Positions 61,556 to 64,000 of a DNA stretch of 64,000 nt are shown one piece after another. The position numbers and the translations under genes are program-made. Numbering within the stretch: the first letter of the stretch is position 1; every line of letters starts with the position of its first letter. The notes beneath the pieces were generated by a model, which saw only the letters and a program-made list of their open reading frames with translations, made no database searches and was not told where the DNA came from. Source of the stretch: Pedobacter sp. Leaf176 (GTDB taxonomy: Bacteria; Bacteroidota; Bacteroidia; Sphingobacteriales; Sphingobacteriaceae); assembly GCF_001424305.1 (NCBI RefSeq), contig NZ_LMPD01000001.1:930001-994000 (forward strand), given 5' to 3'.

Positions 61556-62545
61556 ATGAGTGTTAAAAGGATTTTAATTACCGGTGCTGCAGGCTTTTTA
61601 GGCTCACACCTTTGCGACCGTTTTATAAAAGAAGGTTACCATGTGATTGGGATGGACAACCTGATAACTGGCGATTTGACAAACATTGAGCATTTGTTTC
61701 ATCTCGAGAACTTCGAATTTTACAACCACGATGTTTCTAAATTCGTTCATATTCCAGGTCAGTTAGATTACATTCTGCATTTTGCATCTCCTGCAAGCCC
61801 GATTGACTATTTGAAAATTCCTATTCAAACCTTAAAAGTTGGTTCGTTAGGTACTCATAATTTATTAGGTCTGGCGAGAACAAAAGGCGCAAGGATGTTA
61901 ATTGCATCTACTTCAGAAGTGTATGGCGATCCGAGTGTGAATCCTCAACCAGAAGAATATTGGGGTAATGTGAATCCGGTAGGTCCGAGAGGTGTATACG
62001 ATGAGGCGAAACGCTTCCAGGAAGCAATTACAATGGCTTACCATACTTTTCATGGGGTAGAAACGAGAATTGTTCGTATTTTCAACACTTATGGTCCAAG
62101 AATGCGACTAAATGACGGGCGTGTCTTACCAGCATTTATTGGTCAGGCCTTACGTGGCGAAGACTTAACAGTTTTTGGAGACGGCAGCCAAACGCGTTCA
62201 TTTTGTTATGTTGATGATTTAATTGAAGGCATTTATCGCTTATTAATGAGCGATTACGCTTCGCCGGTAAACATCGGCAACCCTGATGAAATCACCATTA
62301 AACAATTCTGCGAAGAAATTATAAAATTAACCGGAACTTCACAAAAAATAGTTTATAAAGAACTTCCTCAGGATGATCCAAAACAACGCAGACCTGACAT
62401 TACTAAAGCAAAAGCTTTGTTAGGATGGGAGCCAAAAGTTGGACGTGCAGAAGGTTTAAAAATTACCTATGATTACTTCAAATCATTGCCTGAAGAGGCT
62501 TTGGCCAAAATAGAACATAAGGATTTCCATAAATACAATCGTTAA
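61556..62545 (+). CDS. uxs: UDP-glucuronate decarboxylase (UDP-xylose synthase)
   Basis: Converts UDP-glucuronate to UDP-xylose. The 329-residue SDR enzyme has [10 protein letters not shown] at the NAD site, [13 protein letters not shown], the catalytic YDEAKR pair (YxxxK) in [14 protein letters not shown] and [10 protein letters not shown], all typical of UXS rather than of other epimerases. It follows ugd by one base, so the substrate is supplied by the gene before it. UDP-xylose probably feeds surface glycan synthesis. Confidence 0.94.
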   Translation: MSVKRILITGAAGFLGSHLCDRFIKEGYHVIGMDNLITGDLTNIEHLFHLENFEFYNHDVSKFVHIPGQLDYILHFASPASPIDYLKIPIQTLKVGSLGTHNLLGLARTKGARMLIASTSEVYGDPSVNPQPEEYWGNVNPVGPRGVYDEAKRFQEAITMAYHTFHGVETRIVRIFNTYGPRMRLNDGRVLPAFIGQALRGEDLTVFGDGSQTRSFCYVDDLIEGIYRLLMSDYASPVNIGNPDEITIKQFCEEIIKLTGTSQKIVYKELPQDDPKQRRPDITKAKALLGWEPKVGRAEGLKITYDYFKSLPEEALAKIEHKDFHKYNR

Positions 62546-62548
62546 GAA

Positions 62549-63571
62549 ATGTCTAAAATTTTAGTTACCGGTGGAACCGGATATATTGGTTCACATACAG
62601 TTGTAGAATTACACAATGCAGGTTATGAGGTGATAATTGTTGATGATTTGTCAAACTCAAGTGTTAAAATTTTAGACCAAATTGAGGCCATTATTGGCAT
62701 CAAACCAGAATTTCATCAATTCGATTTGTGTGACACGCAAAAGGTAAAAGAGTTTGCTGCAAAATACAATGATATTACAGGTATCATTCATTTTGCAGCT
62801 TTTAAAGCTGTTGGTGAATCAGTTCAACAACCTTTAAAATATTACAAAAACAACTTTTTTAGTTTGATAAATTTATTGACTGCCTTTAACAGGAAAATCA
62901 ATTTTGTTTTTTCTTCGTCTTGTACGGTTTACGGTCAGCCAGACAACCTACCAGTTACAGAGTTAGAAAAGGTAAAGCAGGCAGAATCTCCTTATGGAAA
63001 TACGAAGCAAATAGCCGAAGAAATATTGGTAGAAACAGCAGCTGTTACGCCAGACCTGAATGTGATTGCTTTACGTTACTTTAATCCGGTTGGGGCACAT
63101 AAAACAGCTTTAATCGGCGAACTCCCGAACGGGGTTCCCGCAAACTTAGTTCCTTTTATCACTCAGTCTGCGATCGGCAAACGAGGTCCGATAACTGTTT
63201 ATGGTAATAATTACAATACGCCGGACGGTAGCGCAATTCGTGATTACATTCATGTTGTAGATTTAGCTAAAGCACACGTCGCGGCAATTAAACGACTGGA
63301 AGAAGGAAAAGCAGATAAGAATTATGAAGTTTTTAACATTGGAACCGGAAAAGGCACCTCAGTTTTAGAAATCATCAGAGCTTTCGAAAATTCTACGGGT
63401 GAAAAATTAAATTATCAGATTGGTCCCAGAAGGGAAGGTGATGTCGAAAAAATTTATGGTGATGTTACAAAATCTAAAGACTTACTCGGCTGGCAAACAG
63501 AACTTGATGTAAATGAAATGATGCGATCAGCCTGGGAATGGGAGAAATACATTAAAGCTAATCCATTTTAA
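62549..63571 (+). CDS. galE: UDP-glucose 4-epimerase
   Basis: Interconverts UDP-glucose and UDP-galactose. The 340-residue SDR enzyme has the NAD motif GGTGYIGSH at the N-terminus, FSSSCTVYGQP and the catalytic SPYGNTK (YxxxK) and LRYFNPVGAH. It follows uxs by 3 bases and its stop codon overlaps the ATG of the next gene by one base, so the four are one operon. Identity is secure. Confidence 0.96.
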   Translation: MSKILVTGGTGYIGSHTVVELHNAGYEVIIVDDLSNSSVKILDQIEAIIGIKPEFHQFDLCDTQKVKEFAAKYNDITGIIHFAAFKAVGESVQQPLKYYKNNFFSLINLLTAFNRKINFVFSSSCTVYGQPDNLPVTELEKVKQAESPYGNTKQIAEEILVETAAVTPDLNVIALRYFNPVGAHKTALIGELPNGVPANLVPFITQSAIGKRGPITVYGNNYNTPDGSAIRDYIHVVDLAKAHVAAIKRLEEGKADKNYEVFNIGTGKGTSVLEIIRAFENSTGEKLNYQIGPRREGDVEKIYGDVTKSKDLLGWQTELDVNEMMRSAWEWEKYIKANPF

Positions 63572-64000
63572 TGAAGCTTTCGGAGCATAAAGACTTAAAA
63601 AATGCCATCACAGGTTTACCTGTTAAAGAAAAAGATAAGTTATTGCTGCGTTTAATCGCCAAGGATAAAATTTTAACAGAGCATCTTCATTATAAATTGT
63701 TAGAAGATGGAGTTGATTTAGAGTCACGGAAGGAAAACATTAAAGCTGAGGTTGAGGCACAGATTTCGGAACTCAAGAAACTTAGTGTAAAAGATGCACT
63801 TGCTAAAGTTCGCAAAATAATCACCAGCATCAATCATTTTTATAAAGTAACAAAAGATTCTTTCGGGGAAGTTGAACTTAAAATCTTCATTCTCGGTACG
63901 ATTCCACTTGATTATAAGAGGTCGCTTTTTGGCTATAAAGATTTCGGTTTCCTTTTCGCAACTTACTATATCAAAACGGTTCAGGTTACGCTTAACAAAT
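63571..64000 (+). CDS. Unknown protein, 5' part (gene leaves at the right edge)
   Basis: An open frame of 143 codons from an ATG overlapping the galE stop by one base and continuing past the window end. The visible part begins MKLSEHKDLKNAITGLPVK, is Lys/Leu/Glu-rich and helical (KLLLRLIAKDKILTEHLHYK, EVEAQISELKKLSVKDALAKV), with HFYKVTKDSFGEVELK and LGTIPLDYKRSLFGYKDFGF further on. No family is recognised. Its tight link to galE makes it likely to be real and co-transcribed. Confidence 0.75.
   Translation, partial: MKLSEHKDLKNAITGLPVKEKDKLLLRLIAKDKILTEHLHYKLLEDGVDLESRKENIKAEVEAQISELKKLSVKDALAKVRKIITSINHFYKVTKDSFGEVELKIFILGTIPLDYKRSLFGYKDFGFLFATYYIKTVQVTLNK

Noticed and set aside
1..64000. 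tRNA, rRNA, integrase, transposase or prophage genes
   Set aside because: None was recognised by eye on either strand; a tRNA scan and a covariance-model search would be needed to be certain.

Overview
The window is chromosomal DNA from a member of the Bacteroidota, most likely a Sphingobacteriaceae (Pedobacter-like) bacterium. Reasons: AT-rich intergenic DNA, many promoter-like boxes of the Bacteroidota -7 form TAnnTTTG, protein families typical of the phylum (GIN-domain protein, BT_3928-like DoxX protein, BrxB-type bacilliredoxin, CbpM/CbpA pair, DUF6370, CdaA beside FolP), and dispersed intergenic hairpin repeats. The genus is inferred. No tRNA, rRNA, CRISPR array, prophage, integrase or transposase gene was seen.

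Layout. 1-2.06 kb: 3' part of an M28 peptidase, then about 1.4 kb of mostly non-coding, apparently eroded DNA with one small reverse ORF. 2.06-5.3 kb: ahcY, a Cys-rich secreted protein, a NodB-type deacetylase-like protein and a 40-residue membrane microprotein. 5.3-10.8 kb: GtrA and an ArnT-like glycosyltransferase, pdxJ, an EamA transporter, a lipoprotein and a glycosyltransferase-like protein. 11-20 kb: dnaK, a short MutS-like ATPase, a sugar kinase/nucleotidyltransferase pair, a HerA-like ATPase and cbpM-cbpA. 19.9-28 kb (all reverse): S9 peptidase, small proteins, M42 aminopeptidase, GNAT, MFS exporter and a propionyl-CoA-carboxylase-type beta subunit. 28.3-34.5 kb: a small membrane protein, SulP transporter with beta-carbonic anhydrase, glyoxalase-fold protein, serine hydrolase, YceI and a metallo-hydrolase. 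34.6-40.5 kb: recJ, lptB, a GH3-family protein, small membrane proteins and bacilliredoxin. 40.5-45.7 kb: folP-cdaA (reverse) facing a DUF1599/DoxX/DppB/aroK operon.

45.7-58 kb carries much of a carotenoid pathway. A CrtI/CrtD-family desaturase lies on the reverse strand. Further on, a forward cluster runs acyltransferase, glycosyltransferase, CruF-like hydratase, ispH, crtW and hemH. Together these suggest a monocyclic, ketolated, 1'-hydroxylated carotenoid that is glycosylated and acylated (flexixanthin/myxol type). This is an inference; phytoene synthase, lycopene cyclase and hydroxylase are not in the window.

58-64 kb: an Xre/MbcA-type antitoxin with a RES-domain toxin, preceded by a 21-bp-phased direct repeat that looks like an operator; then waaA (Kdo transferase, reverse) and a tight ugd-uxs-galE operon for UDP-glucuronate, UDP-xylose and UDP-galactose, followed by an unknown gene cut by the window end.

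Recurring non-coding themes are short inverted-repeat elements (4.0, 9.2, 13.1, 24.8 and 33.7 kb), an exact 12-mer TACTTGATACTA seen three times in two gaps, and -7 boxes so close to start codons that several transcripts may be leaderless (pdxJ, rlmD, ispH, the toxin-antitoxin pair).
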